A stretch of 64,000 bases of DNA from contig CP141128.1 of assembly GCA_035236585.1 (NCBI GenBank), positions 23,775,618 to 23,839,617 on the forward strand. The letters run 5' to 3'. This stretch comes from Warburgia ugandensis. Taxonomy: Eukaryota; Streptophyta; Magnoliopsida; Canellales; Canellaceae. Every line of letters begins with the position of its first letter. Position 1 is the stretch's first letter. A program made the translations under genes and the position numbers. The notes under the pieces are model-generated. The model did not search any database and had not been told where the DNA came from. It saw only the letters and a program-made list of their open reading frames with translations. Below are positions 1 to 10,919 of the stretch, piece after piece.

Positions 1-931
1 CCGCTCATCACGGTTCCCAGGACGCGTGCGCATCCTAGTCTAACTATGACTACATTTGCATGCGTGTAGATGCCCGAGCGAAGCTATAGTGCACATACCG
101 AATGGCGTCATGCGGACGCATCTTCTACGCGGGCACGAAGTGTCTCGGCTCCTAGGACACCCTGCGTATCCCAATAAAGCAGGGAATCCATCTGCACATG
201 ACGCGCGTGTGACAATTTCCACAAGGAGCATGTCACGGGTGCATCCTGTCCATGCATCCTCGAGACGTGTCATTTTTGACGGTGCAACTGGTTATCCACC
301 CGTCCGGTTTTTCCCTGGAAATCGGCAATTTTTTGTCGAAAAACCTACCAAATCTGGTTGGGATCTGGGGGAAAAGGGAGAGGGAGGAGAGAGTAGAGTG
401 GGAAGAAGAATCTTACCTGGGAAGCTCTCTTTGTCGCTCGATCAGAGGCCTCAAACGGAGCTGCAAACCCTTAATGCCAGATCCGTTTTTGGAAGTGATT
501 GGAGTGGAGGAAGCTTGATCTCGGTAGAGGGGATGGAGGGAATTTATAGGAGGGGAAGGCGGTGCTACCCCATGGCGGTGCCGCCATTTTCTATGGCTCC
601 GTACAGGTATGGTAGTGCTGTGCACTGCCTGGCCTGAGGAAGGAGATGACACAGGGGGTGTCGTTATCGAAATGACCCCCTGTGTTTTCAGACCTTTTTC
701 TTTTTTAAGGTAAATTCCAAAAAAGCCCTTGATCTTTAAACATCCATAACTTGGTCATACGAGCTCTGTTTTAAGCATTGGATTCCATTTTGAGTGTAGA
801 ATCTAACGATATTGATTTTTCTGACAAATTCTTTTGTTTCATATTTTTATTAATATTAAACATCTAAAACATATATTAATCTTCAAAATAAACCACTTTT
901 ACAAAATATCTTCAAAATTTGAGTCATTACA
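1..931 (-). mobile_element. LTR, 5' part, minus strand, cut by window edge
   Basis: This is the U3/R side of a long Ty3/gypsy-type LTR read on the minus strand. The minus-strand start TGTAATGACTC is the complement of the bases ending at 931. It matches the LTRs at 14094-16957 and 20276-25924 along their GC-rich part (the CACGGTTCCCAGGACG region, the GCC hairpin and the TATA box). The rest of the LTR lies left of the window. The open frames at 56-637 and 413-652 fall in this non-coding part and have no counterpart kept open in the sister LTRs. Whether it is a solo LTR or part of a full element cannot be seen. Confidence 0.8.
541..587 (-). promoter_or_regulatory. LTR core promoter: GCC hairpin plus TATA box
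   Basis: Read on the minus strand, the perfect inverted repeat ATGGCGG-CA-CCGCCAT (572-587) lies about 20-25 bp upstream of a TATA box CCTATAAATT (541-550). The same pair recurs in the LTRs at 16539-16585 and 25491-25539, and in part at 22710-22740, so it is a conserved LTR feature. The GCCGCC core resembles the plant GCC box bound by ERF-type factors. That binding is inference. Confidence 0.6.
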
Positions 932-1200
932 CCTTTGAACATGTATCTGTAATTACTATAGTTGGACTGCGAGTTGTGACTAAATAGACTTGGGAAGACA
1001 TTTATGATTACAGTAATTTTCAAAACTACTTTGTTCATCTTGAAAGTAAATGACACTCGGGGTTTTCAAAATGAATTTAAAATAAAATATTTTTCTGCTA
1101 CATTGCATTGTTTTATAAAATTATTTTCAAATAGGGATCGATCCTGCATTGGGAATTAGTTTTGCATTTAAAAATGCATGTGAAAACCTAGGTCATCACA
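932..1200 (+). mobile_element. LTR 3' end remnant, plus strand
   Basis: About 270 bp that match, in reverse complement, the end of the LTR at 14094-14365: the ATGACACTCGGGGTTTTC motif (1050-1067), the AGGGATCGATCCTGC segment near 1132-1146, and the terminal CATCACA at 1194-1200. The AT-rich satellite resumes at once after 1200. The minus-strand LTR ending at 931 appears to have inserted into this plus-strand LTR, whose left part must lie outside the window. CCTTT at 932-936 would be its right target duplication, but the left copy is not in view. Confidence 0.75.
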
Positions 1201-4045
1201 TTTGGAAAGCTACATTTTATGCATTACTATAAAAAATTAAAGTTATTGTTGTGCAAGTAAATGTATGAGTTTTTGTTACATTTTGGATTGCTACATATTA
1301 TTCTTTATTGCAAATTTATAGTGATTTTACACTTGAAAATAAAAGTGTTTACAATCATCTTTTGGGCTATTATATTTTATATTTTATAACAATATTGAGG
1401 GTCACTATTTTGCTCTAAATACATGACTTTACAAATCACGTTTAGGACAACTATATGTTATGCTTTAATAATAATAATAATTATGGGTTTTTTCCTTCTA
1501 AAAAAATCATGTTTTTAGCTATGTCTAAGGATGGTAAATTTCATATAATAATTGCTGTGACAATATTGGTTGTAGATATAAGAGTTTTCCATTACATTTT
1601 GGATAGCTAAATTTTATGCATTATTTTAAAATTTATAGTTACTATTTTGAAAGTAAATATGTGAGCTTTCTATCAAGTTTTGGACTGCAATATATTATGC
1701 CTTATAGAAAAAATTGTAGTGATCATTTTTTTCAAAAATGAAAGTATTTTCAAACAAGTTTTTAGCTACTATATTTTTTATTTTATAGTAGTGATTGTGG
1801 TGTCTATATGTCATGATTTATAAATAATTATTATAATTTTATTATAAAATATGCGTTTCTTGTTATGCCTCAGGATGCAATATTTTATATAATAATTATA
1901 AACAAATATTGCTTGTGGATATAAGTGTTTTCAATTATGTTTTGGAGGGCTACATATTATGCATTATTGCAAAAATTGAAGTTATGATTTTGTAAGTATA
2001 TATATGAGTTTTCTATCAAGTTTTAGACTGCAACATATTATGCTTTACAGCAAAAATTGTAGTGGTTGTTTTGCTTAAAAATGAAAGTATTGCCAATCAT
2101 GTTTTTGGTTATTATATTTTTTATTTTGTAATATTAATAATTATGACTGTTATTCCATAAATACATAACATTTCAATCATGTTTTGGACAAGTATATGTT
2201 ATGCTTTATAAATATTAATTACATCTATTTTTTAGTCTAAAAATTTGCATTTTCTGTTATTTCTCTGGATGATATATTTTATGTAATAATTATGGTGGCA
2301 ATTTACTAGTGGATATAAGTGTTTTCAATTATCTTTTGGATTGCTCCATTCATGCATTATTGCAAAAATTGTAGCTACTATTTTGTGGGTAAATATATGA
2401 GTTTTCTATCAAGTTTTGGACTATATTATATTATGCTTTATAAAAAAAATTATAATGATTGTTTTGCTTCAAAATAAATGTATTTCTAATCAAGTTTTTG
2501 GCTACTATATTTTTTATTTTATAGTAGTAATTGTGGTGACTATTTTGTAACAAATACATGACTTTTCAATCAAGGTTTGGACAACTATATGTTATGCTTT
2601 ATAAATAATAATTATAGTTATTTTATATTACAAAATTATGTGTTATCAATTCTATCTCGGGATGGTCTATTTTATATAATAATTAGGGTGACAATATTGA
2701 TTGTGGATATAAGAGTTTTTAATTATGTTTTCTATGGCTATATTTTATGCATTATTGTAAAAATTATAGTTATGGTTCTACAAGTAAATATATTAGTTTG
2801 GTATCTTGTTATATGCTGCAATATATAATGCTTTATAGAAAAAATTATAATGATTGTTTTGCTTCAAAATAAAGGTATTTCCATTCAAGTTTTTGGCTAC
2901 TATATTTTTTATTTTATAGCAATAATTATGGTGACTATTTTACTATAAATACATGACTTTTCAATGATGTTTTGGATGACTATATATTGTGCTTCAATAA
3001 ATAATAATTATAATGATTTTTTTGCTCCTTGGAATTTGTATTTTTAGTAATGTCTCAAGATGGTATATTTTATATAATTGTTATGGTGCCAATATTGCTT
3101 GTGGATATAAGGGCTTTCAACTATGTTTTTGATGGCTGCATATTATGCATCACTGTAAAAATTATAGTTACTGCTTTGCAAGTGAATATATGAGTTCTCT
3201 ATGAGGTTTTTAATACAATATATTATGTTTTATGGCAAAAATTATAAGGATTGTTTTTATTTATCATAAAAATATTTCTAATCAAGTTTTTGGTAGTTAT
3301 ATTTTTTACTTTATAAAAGTAATTATGGCTACTATTTTTGCTATAAATGCATGAGTTTTCCATCAAGTTTTGCATGAATATATGTTATTATTTATAAATA
3401 ATTATTATAGTTATTTTTTTGCATCTAAAAATATGTGTTTTTAGTTGTGACAATATTACTTGTGGACATAAGTGTTTTCAAATATGTTTTGGAAACTTAC
3501 ATATTATGAATTATGAAAAAATTATAGTTATTGTTGGGCAAGTAAATATATGAGCTTTTTAATCATGTTTTGGACTGAACTATATTAAGATTTATGGCAG
3601 AAATTATAATGATTGTTTTTCTTCAAAATAAAAGTATTTCCAATTAAGTTTTTAGCTATTATATTTTTTATTTGACAATAGTAATTATGGTGACTATTAT
3701 AACTATTTTTTATTCTAAAAATGTGTGTTTTTAGTTATGTGTTAGGATGGTATATTTTATATAATAATTATGAGGATGATATTAGTTGTGAATATATGAG
3801 TTTTCAATTATGTTTTGGAAGGCAACATTATATGCATTAATATTAAAATTAATATTTCTATTTTGCAAGTAAATGTAAGAGTTTCCTATCAAATTTTGGA
3901 CTGTATATTTTATGCTTTAGAGAAAAAATTGTAGTGATTGTTTTATTGAAAAATGAATGTATTTCCAGTCAACTTTATGACAATTATATTTTTTATTTTA
4001 TAGCAGTAATTGTGGTGACTATTTTGCTATAAATACATGACTTTT
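1201..4045 (+). repeat. AT-rich degenerate satellite, block 1
   Basis: Head-to-tail tandem array. Landmark phrases such as GAGTTTTCTATCAAGTTTTG recur near 1659, 2005, 2397, 2789, 3190, 3551 and 3878, a spacing of about 330-400 bp. Each monomer breaks into about five ~80-bp sub-repeats that share the plan GTTTTGGA..., TATATTATGC, a TTATAGCAAAAATTATAGT-like stretch and a T-rich end. Copies are diverged, with many small indels, so the array is old. Short open frames (for example 2577-2828) arise only because the repeat is AT-rich. Nothing else is seen here. Confidence 0.9.
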
Positions 4046-4418
4046 TGAGATACCCCGAGTTTTTCATGAAGATTTTTCACAATTATTTCAAAAGATGGCG
4101 CGCCTCTAAATTTTAAAATACAAAAACAGCGAAAAGTTTTTCTTTGAAATTCATTTTTCCAAAAACCCGGATGTCACCTATATGCTCACACTATACATAT
4201 ATATAGTTTTCTAGAAGATAGAATTTTATTTCTAAAAACAGGACCCATCTAGTGGTTCACTTGCATAGCCCCCATAACATTATCTTAAATGTCCAATATC
4301 ACAATTCAAATGACTAACTACACAATACAAAAGCTTTAAATACAATGTATACCTGTGCGTAGAAGTATTGTTGCTGGATTCCTTTTGTTGTGTACATCTT
4401 CTCCTGTCTTTCTGTATC

Positions 4419-4469
4419 TGAGATATTGTAAACATAAAACATTTACAATATCTCAACAAGCTATGCTTG
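4419..4469 (-). promoter_or_regulatory. Conserved LTR cis module: 18-nt motif plus 14-bp stem-loop
   Basis: On the minus strand the motif CAAGCATAGCTTGTTGAG (4452-4469) runs into a perfect 14-bp inverted repeat. The arms are TGAGATATTGTAAA (4419-4432 on the plus strand) and TTTACAATATCTCA (4442-4455), with a 9-nt loop. The same layout, with different arms, occurs in the Tekay LTRs (39535-39578, 46840-46883) and in the solo LTR at 27366-27417. It lies about 370 bp from the LTR 3' end. Its role is unknown; an RNA signal for 3' processing, packaging or strand transfer is possible. Confidence 0.6.
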
Positions 4470-6802
4470 GTAGGGGAGTTTAAGAAGCATGCTAAATCTT
4501 AAGATACATTAATTATTCAATAGTAATTAGAATATTCATTTCCATAGCAATTAAGTTAAATTGAATTTACAATATGTTTCATATCTCAATAACCTATTAG
4601 TAAGCCAAATATCTACATGTTTTCATCATTCTTAATAATTCCATTAATAAATCAGATATCTTTACTTATTATTTATCATCAAATAAATACTTCAATCCCA
4701 TGAATCATACTCTGCATACAATTCTACCCATTCCCTAACCCATATGAAAACATATATGAAACTATCCTCTCAATCATATTAATATAACAATAATACACAT
4801 ATATGAAATTTGTTAAAGGACATACAAAATTATGAATATAATCAAAGTCACCTAATTTGCATTCCCAAACTATACACTATTGTCCTCTTTGGATCCCTCA
4901 CAACTGCCTGGCCCTCACACTGCCTCACCAGCATCTTTTGGGCACTCCAATGTCTTTTGGCAACCCTCAAGGATATGCACAATAATGCATCAAATATAAG
5001 GACTACTATGCATGTAGTCAGAATCCGTACAGTGCACTCGGATAACTGCTCAATAATCCACTTATACCATCCTCAGTGGAAATCACAATATCCATGTCCT
5101 CATGGGGAGGACCATGGATGTCACAGTGGCGGCCTTCCCATGATTGCCCCACCCAACTTTTTGCAACCATAGTGCATGGTATCCATAACATAATAAATTT
5201 CAGAGAGCGGGTGGCCAAACCCTTATAACTCTCCTAGCATAGCATCCCCAGGCCTATGCCTGTCTATAACAAAACTCTCAGGCCTCCATGCCCGGATGTA
5301 AAATAATCATAATAACAGGTAATTCGCCTATTCATATATTTAATAACAAGAATAACATCCTCACTTATTTGGTGATAACCCACCAAGAATGTGTCCTATA
5401 ACCTAGACTCATACATCATCAATACTGACATGGTACCCATGTACCATAAACATAATTTCACAATTCACATACATGATGTACAAGGCATAAGCATCAATTA
5501 TAACATGCAATTCTTTTAATTACATTATTTTTATCATTACAATTTAAAGCATGTAGAATATAAATCATACCATTTGAATTTCATAACATCTATAAGCAGA
5601 AATAAAATCATGTTTATAACATGCATCTTATGATTTAGACATGCAATCTTAAATTTTCACCTACCTCGTGTGACGCATTCACCAGATTCCACTAGCTTTA
5701 GTTGTACTCTTTTCCACGATCGACCCCTTACGCTTCAACTCATTGTATGCCTTCCAATCTTTGTTCAATAGGTCCGACTAATGTCAGATAACTGTTGGAT
5801 CATGGCAGCTTGCCACGGATCAGCATGATCATAACCACACATCACTGTTGCATTTGGATCATTGTCGGATCAACCACGATTGCCAAATTTCTTAAGGGGT
5901 TTTCTTTGCAATGTTGAGAGGAGCACGATGAACAGCTCAAATCATTCATCCGAATAGTTTTAGGATCCATGTGTGCTGTTCTGGAAGACTGTTCACCGTC
6001 ACCGAAGTTGTGCCACGAGTGATGGAGAAGAAGGGTGAAATGGGTTTTGGGCTCGGGCGTGTAGTTGGCCGAAACAAGAGGGAAAGGGAGAAGAGGACGG
6101 GCTAGCATGCTAGTCAGGCTGTGTCGGCCGAAGGTGGGGAAGACAGAGAGATAGCGAGAGGGAGGTGTGATAGCAGCAGTAGGGCTGTGTCGACTAAAGC
6201 GGAGCATGATAGAGAGGGAAAACAAGAGGGAGAAGAGGAAGAAGGGTTTTGGGTTGATCTGGCTAAACAAAGCCGGTGGAGCGAGAGAGAGAGAAAGAGG
6301 AGAAAATGGGTTTTGGGGTTCTGTGCACTGCCGACCTGAGTGGGAGGAGAAAGGAAGTCTGGCACATTTGATTGGATCTGGCAAGTGCGCTCCTCTTCTA
6401 CCGTGCAGGAGATAGGGAAATAGGGGGTTTTGCATGGATCGCCAATGGAAGATCCAAGTAAAGGGTCTGGGTTTGGTCGGGTTTTTCTGGTGGCAAAGGG
6501 ATCCAATCGAAGAGCATGCGAACGGAGGGTCTTTGTGGGTCATAGTCGACGCTGGATAAATGGGTTTCCATTGGTAGATATCTGAATGAAGCAGAAGTGT
6601 GCGATCGCCGGAGGGGAAAGGGAAAGACGCTAGTGAAGAGGAAGATGATCAGAGGGAAGAGGGTTTTCCATGCATGTTTTGCCGGCAATGATCCAAGCAA
6701 AGTGGTTCCATCGCCGCGCCGGTTAGATCTCCGAGCAGATGGGAAGGTAGCCATGCTTATGGCAGATCGAAGCAGGGCAAAAGCCCTAGGTTTTGTGCTG
6801 GT

Positions 6803-6803
<1 letters not shown>

Positions 6804-6879
<76 letters not shown>
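6804..6879 (+). repeat. (GA)38 microsatellite inside LTR
   Basis: An uninterrupted GA dinucleotide run of 76 bp. It is CT on the element's sense strand. A similar GA run sits at the start of the Tekay LTR at 44829-44885. Confidence 0.95.
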
Positions 6880-6881
<2 letters not shown>

Positions 6882-7145
6882 CGAATTTTCGTCAGGTTTG
6901 CAACGTGAGGGGGGGTGCCAATATCAATTTGGCCCCCTCCAGTAAATGGTGTTCTTTGGTTTTTTTTTTTCTTTCTTTTAATTACCATATTGCCCTTGAT
7001 TTCAAAGGCCCATAACTTCTTCATATGGGCTCTGTTTTGAGCGTTCTTTGGCTTATTGGGTTCCGTTTTCTGAGCACTATCTAATGGTTTTATTAGTTCC
7101 AAATTATACATCTATAAAAGGATATAAAATTTTGGGGTTGTTACA

Positions 7146-7185
7146 ATCTTCCCTCATTAGAGAAATTTCGTCCTCGAATTTTTTT
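7146..7185 (-). other. Polypurine tract region of the LARD-like element
   Basis: Just upstream of the 3' LTR on the minus strand, the sequence reads AATTCGAGGACGAAATTTCT and then CTAATGAGGGAAGAT up to the LTR start. The GAGGACGAAATTT...GGGAAGAT layout is the usual 3' end of plant Tekay/Del-type Ty3/gypsy interiors, so it primes plus-strand synthesis and supports minus-strand orientation. Confidence 0.7.
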
Positions 7186-10100
7186 ACAATTATTACCTTC
7201 TTCCCTCCTTAGAGAATTTCATCTTAGAAATTCTCTTCATGATATCTTTCCAACCACTCTAATAGTATTCTCATCTCATTGTAAATTGAAAGTCATATAA
7301 TTACTTCAATAAAACGTCAGTCCTCAAAATATGAATGATTTTAAACTTAAACTAGATATTCTGTCACTTAATAGAGTAGCTTTTCTATCTACAATAAGCA
7401 ATAGAATCACTTTCGTTGCGTACTCTGATAACAGCCTTTACTTGATAATCCATCAAAATCAAAATTTTCTGACTGAACTTTTCTTTCATTTCAACTTCCA
7501 AATTCCTTTAATTATAATGATTCCTAGAACACAAAATTTTTATCTCCAACTCAACCTATCTATTTCCTTCTCCATATAAATCTGTACACTAACTTCAAAC
7601 ATTGAATATATAATTCTCACTTAAAGATAATCCCTTTTTGCATATGCTTAACCACTTCCAACCTTATGAAACTATCTATCATCAAATTCCAAGTATCATA
7701 TTTCTGACAAAATTTCGGCAGAGTCTCCTCTATTTTTTTGGACTTATGCATTTAAGGCCCGCGATTGTGATACACCTGATAAACAATTTAATCACAATAA
7801 TGCATCTATAAGACTCTATCTCACCCATTCCATCATTCACAAAAGTAAAATTAATCATTCATCCACAATTAATATACATCTCAGAGACTCTGTCTGCTTA
7901 CATTCTCCACATTACTATAATAGAACAACTCCTAATGTTGTGAGAATTACTTACCCATTTCCACAACTTCATGAATAATATCCAAGTTCTTCAATAGTAT
8001 TGTACTAATCCATTATAAAATCATCAATTGATAAATGTTTAATCACAATTTTCATCATCATCATCAACCAAATATAATTGAAGATTTTCATATTATCCAC
8101 AACCTCCTATCAAAATCCATCATAAATTTTCATTGATTTAGAAATATGAAAATTTACAATCCTTACTACGACTCAAAAATCAAATCACTAGAATGAATCT
8201 TAATTTAATTCTATCATCATAGTCTTTGCCCACATAATTTTCCATCATCTCACTATATATTCCAACAATTGACTCTTTCATAAACAATCATGTAATATAG
8301 AATATCAATTCATATCATAACATTTTAGTCATAAGAATGAATAGAATTTTCACAATCATTCATCCATTTACACATATCAATCCAAACTATAGAGATAGTC
8401 ATTTAAATCAAGAACATAACTGATGTATTCATATTCCATTTTTTCCAGAATCCTATATACAGCCTTACATTCAAATAATCATAAGCATTCATTTTTAGCT
8501 TAAATATAGATACAAGCATACAAGTAACCATACTAGAGACAACACATATGATTCACTTACACCCTTTGGTATATTCGTATTCAAAAATAGGAATAACACT
8601 TTCAGTGTTTCTCAAATGCATATATGAAACCACTAACATCTAATGAACAACTAAAATTGCACTAGCTGTGCAATTACAATCAAATACTTAAATAATGCGA
8701 ACATAGTATCATTTCACTTTACATAATGATACTAAAAGATTTCCATCATTGTATACAATACAATTGTTTAGTATGTTCTCCTCTAACATACTATTGAAAT
8801 GAATTTCCTCACTTCAATTTTCAAATAAGGTTTATCTCTCTTAACCTCAGATATATAAACACTCTTCATCATCAGAGTCCAAATTCATAGGGTCGATCAA
8901 TAGCTAGTAGAATAACTAAAAGTCCATCATATCAAATACTGATGGAATGTCTTAATTTTAGACACAACTCACATATCAGTTCTAATCTTTCAACAACATA
9001 TATAGTTCGATAATCTTTCTCGAAATAAGGTACAAATACAATTCACTTGTTTTCTTAAAATATACTACCCATCATAGGTAGTATCTAGTTCTCATACATC
9101 AAGACTATTATCTTTTATATATCCCACAGATCATTTTTATTTTTATTTTTTTCAATCTTACATTACACATCATTCATAACAATCATAATTACATGTCATC
9201 ATTCACCATTCATTCATTTTACAACTGATATAATGTACGATTTTTATCATATCTTGTCTTCTACATATGAAGACTATTTTATCATAACACAACATTTCAT
9301 CTTTATGACAATCAACATTGTCTCATAATTTGCAATTCATTTCAATCTTGGTATCATACCCAAGTCTATTGTATCACATGAGGATATACTTAACATTCTT
9401 TCGATAAGCCTTAATAAACATTTCCTGGAATAAGTCCTTGTACTAGCGACTTATCCATCAACTGGAGTTACCATCTCAACTCTCTGTTTCAACTTTTCAC
9501 CAATGCATTCATAATTAGCATAATTATGCCTCATCATAAGCATCATCAAGACCTTATCCCACTAAGGGGTCAGCCATAACATATTTCTCATAATTATACA
9601 TAACAAAAGAATACCCAATTCCTTATTTCATTGTAGTATTAATGTGAATCACTTGTTTCTTGAAAAGATTTGAGATAATACATATATATATTTTATAAGC
9701 TTTCCAATTAGCTTTCTCTAAAAAAAATTTCTCAATTGTAGAGATTATTTCATACTCTACTATTGTAGTACGTTTCTTGTATTCCAAGCAGTATTGCCTC
9801 AACAGCTACATTTTCTTCGTTATTTCTAACATACCATCTTTAGTTTCAAAGTATATGGTAGTTCTAGCTTCCATTTCAATGGAAGTCTACAATTCTTCTA
9901 AGTTTTCTCCTCTTGAATTAATCATTCCTCAATTGTTCATATGTCTCCTCTTTCATTTACTCTTCGTTTGTCATCTCTATTTTAGACTTTTCTATACAAA
10001 CCACAACCACATTCAATACATGGTATATAAGCTTTTCTAGCCAATCATTTGCCTCTTTTCAAACTTCCTAGTCTTACACTTGGTATACATGAACAATACA

Positions 10101-10378
10101 CACCTATGTTGGGTAGTCTATCCTCGAACATTGATACTAGGCATAACTTCTATTTAATCTGAATTAGAGCATTTTGCACTACTATCAGTTATGGTATTTG
10201 GGTACCTTATAAATAAAAAAGGATAGTCTATCACACTCAATTATTTCTACTACTTGGTTCCCCTGTTCACTATTCTCGATAGTGGAATCACTAATTTCTC
10301 AAATCATCTTCCTAGTTGTCATACTAAGGACATCTCCTCATGGTTTACTATTCCATGGTACTGTAATTATACTAACTC

Positions 10379-10422
10379 ATTCTTTCTAATACTTAAACTA
10401 ATTCTTTCTAATACTTAAACTA
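10379..10422 (+). repeat. 22-bp direct tandem duplication
   Basis: Two identical adjacent copies of a 22-bp unit starting ATTCTTTCTAAT at 10379 and 10401, inside the non-coding interior. It is probably a replication-slippage product. Confidence 0.9.
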
Positions 10423-10521
10423 ATTCCATCACAATACTACATCAACTCACTAGATCCTAACCTATACTTGAATTATAATCTTTTTATTGGACATAAAGGG
10501 TTGCAAGTGATTGGATGAACT

Positions 10522-10533
10522 GCTCTGATACCA
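10522..10533 (-). other. Primer-binding site, initiator-Met tRNA type
   Basis: The complement reads TGGTATCAGAGC, the standard plant Ty3/gypsy PBS complementary to the 3' end of initiator-Met tRNA. It sits 2 bp from the 5' LTR end (10536) and fixes the element's orientation as minus. Confidence 0.9.
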
Positions 10534-10535
10534 AC

Positions 10536-10919
10536 TGAGATACCTCGAGTTTTTCATGAAGATTTTTCACAATTATTTCAAAAGATGGCGCGCCTCTAAA
10601 TTTTAAAATACAAAAACAGCGAAAAGTTTTTCTTTCAAATTCATTTTTCCAAAAACCCGGATGTCACCTTCATGCTCACACTATGCATATATATAGTTTT
10701 CTAGAAGATAGAACTTTATTTCTAAAAATAGGACTCATCCAGTGCTTCACTTGCATAGCCCCCATAACATTATCTTAAATGTCAATATCTCAGCAAGCTA
10801 TGCTTGATAGGGGAGTTTAAGAAGCATGCTAAATCTTAAGATACATTAATTATTCAATAGTAATTAGAATATTCATTTACATAGCAATTAAGTTAAATTG
10901 AATTTACAATATGTTTCAT
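10536..10919 (-). repeat. Truncated 5' LTR of the LARD-like element (384 bp left)
   Basis: Matches the 3' LTR from its end inward (4046 onward) and stops abruptly at 10919, where satellite sequence takes over. It also lacks 152 bp present at 4301-4452 of its partner. The deletion lies between two copies of CAATATC (4294-4300 and 4446-4452) and removed one arm and the loop of the conserved stem-loop. The 18-nt motif survives at 10789-10806. Confidence 0.85.

Larger units (their letters stand above)
4046..7145 (-). repeat. 3' LTR of the LARD-like element (3.1 kb)
   Basis: Complete LTR from TGTAACAACCCC (complement of 7134-7145) to ...GGGGTATCTCA (complement from 4046). It contains the conserved CAAGCATAGCTTG module with its stem-loop (4419-4469), a segment at about 5080-5270 shared with the solo LTR at 26964-31385, and a long GA microsatellite. 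The GA-rich 6100-6900 part yields serine/leucine-rich open frames on the minus strand that are not credible proteins. Confidence 0.85.
7146..10535 (-). other. Non-coding interior of the LARD-like element
   Basis: About 3.4 kb of AT-rich sequence between the LTRs. On the minus strand no gag zinc knuckle, protease, RT (YxDD-like), RNase H or integrase motif is visible, and no frame stays open for more than about 90 codons on either strand. There is no similarity by eye to the Tekay polyprotein at 40230-44681. A 22-bp unit is directly doubled at 10379-10422. The PBS lies at the right end. Confidence 0.65.
4046..10919 (-). mobile_element. LARD-like LTR retrotransposon, non-coding, 5' LTR truncated
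   Basis: A minus-strand element inserted in the satellite. From right to left it has a truncated 5' LTR (10536-10919), a primer-binding site, a 3.4-kb interior with no gag-pol reading frame, a polypurine tract and a complete 3.1-kb 3' LTR. Long LTRs around a conserved-size non-coding interior are the hallmark of large retrotransposon derivatives (LARDs), which depend on proteins from autonomous relatives. Left flank CTTTT at 4041-4045 is satellite. The right TSD is lost with the LTR end. Over the first ~250 bp the two LTRs differ at about ten positions. The alternative is an autonomous element whose genes have decayed beyond recognition by eye. Confidence 0.75.

Noticed and set aside
6114..7111. 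Long minus-strand frames at 5842-7111 with a Ser/Leu run
   Set aside because: They lie in the GA-rich part of an LTR; the run is the translated GA microsatellite. No conservation is seen in the partner or sister LTRs.
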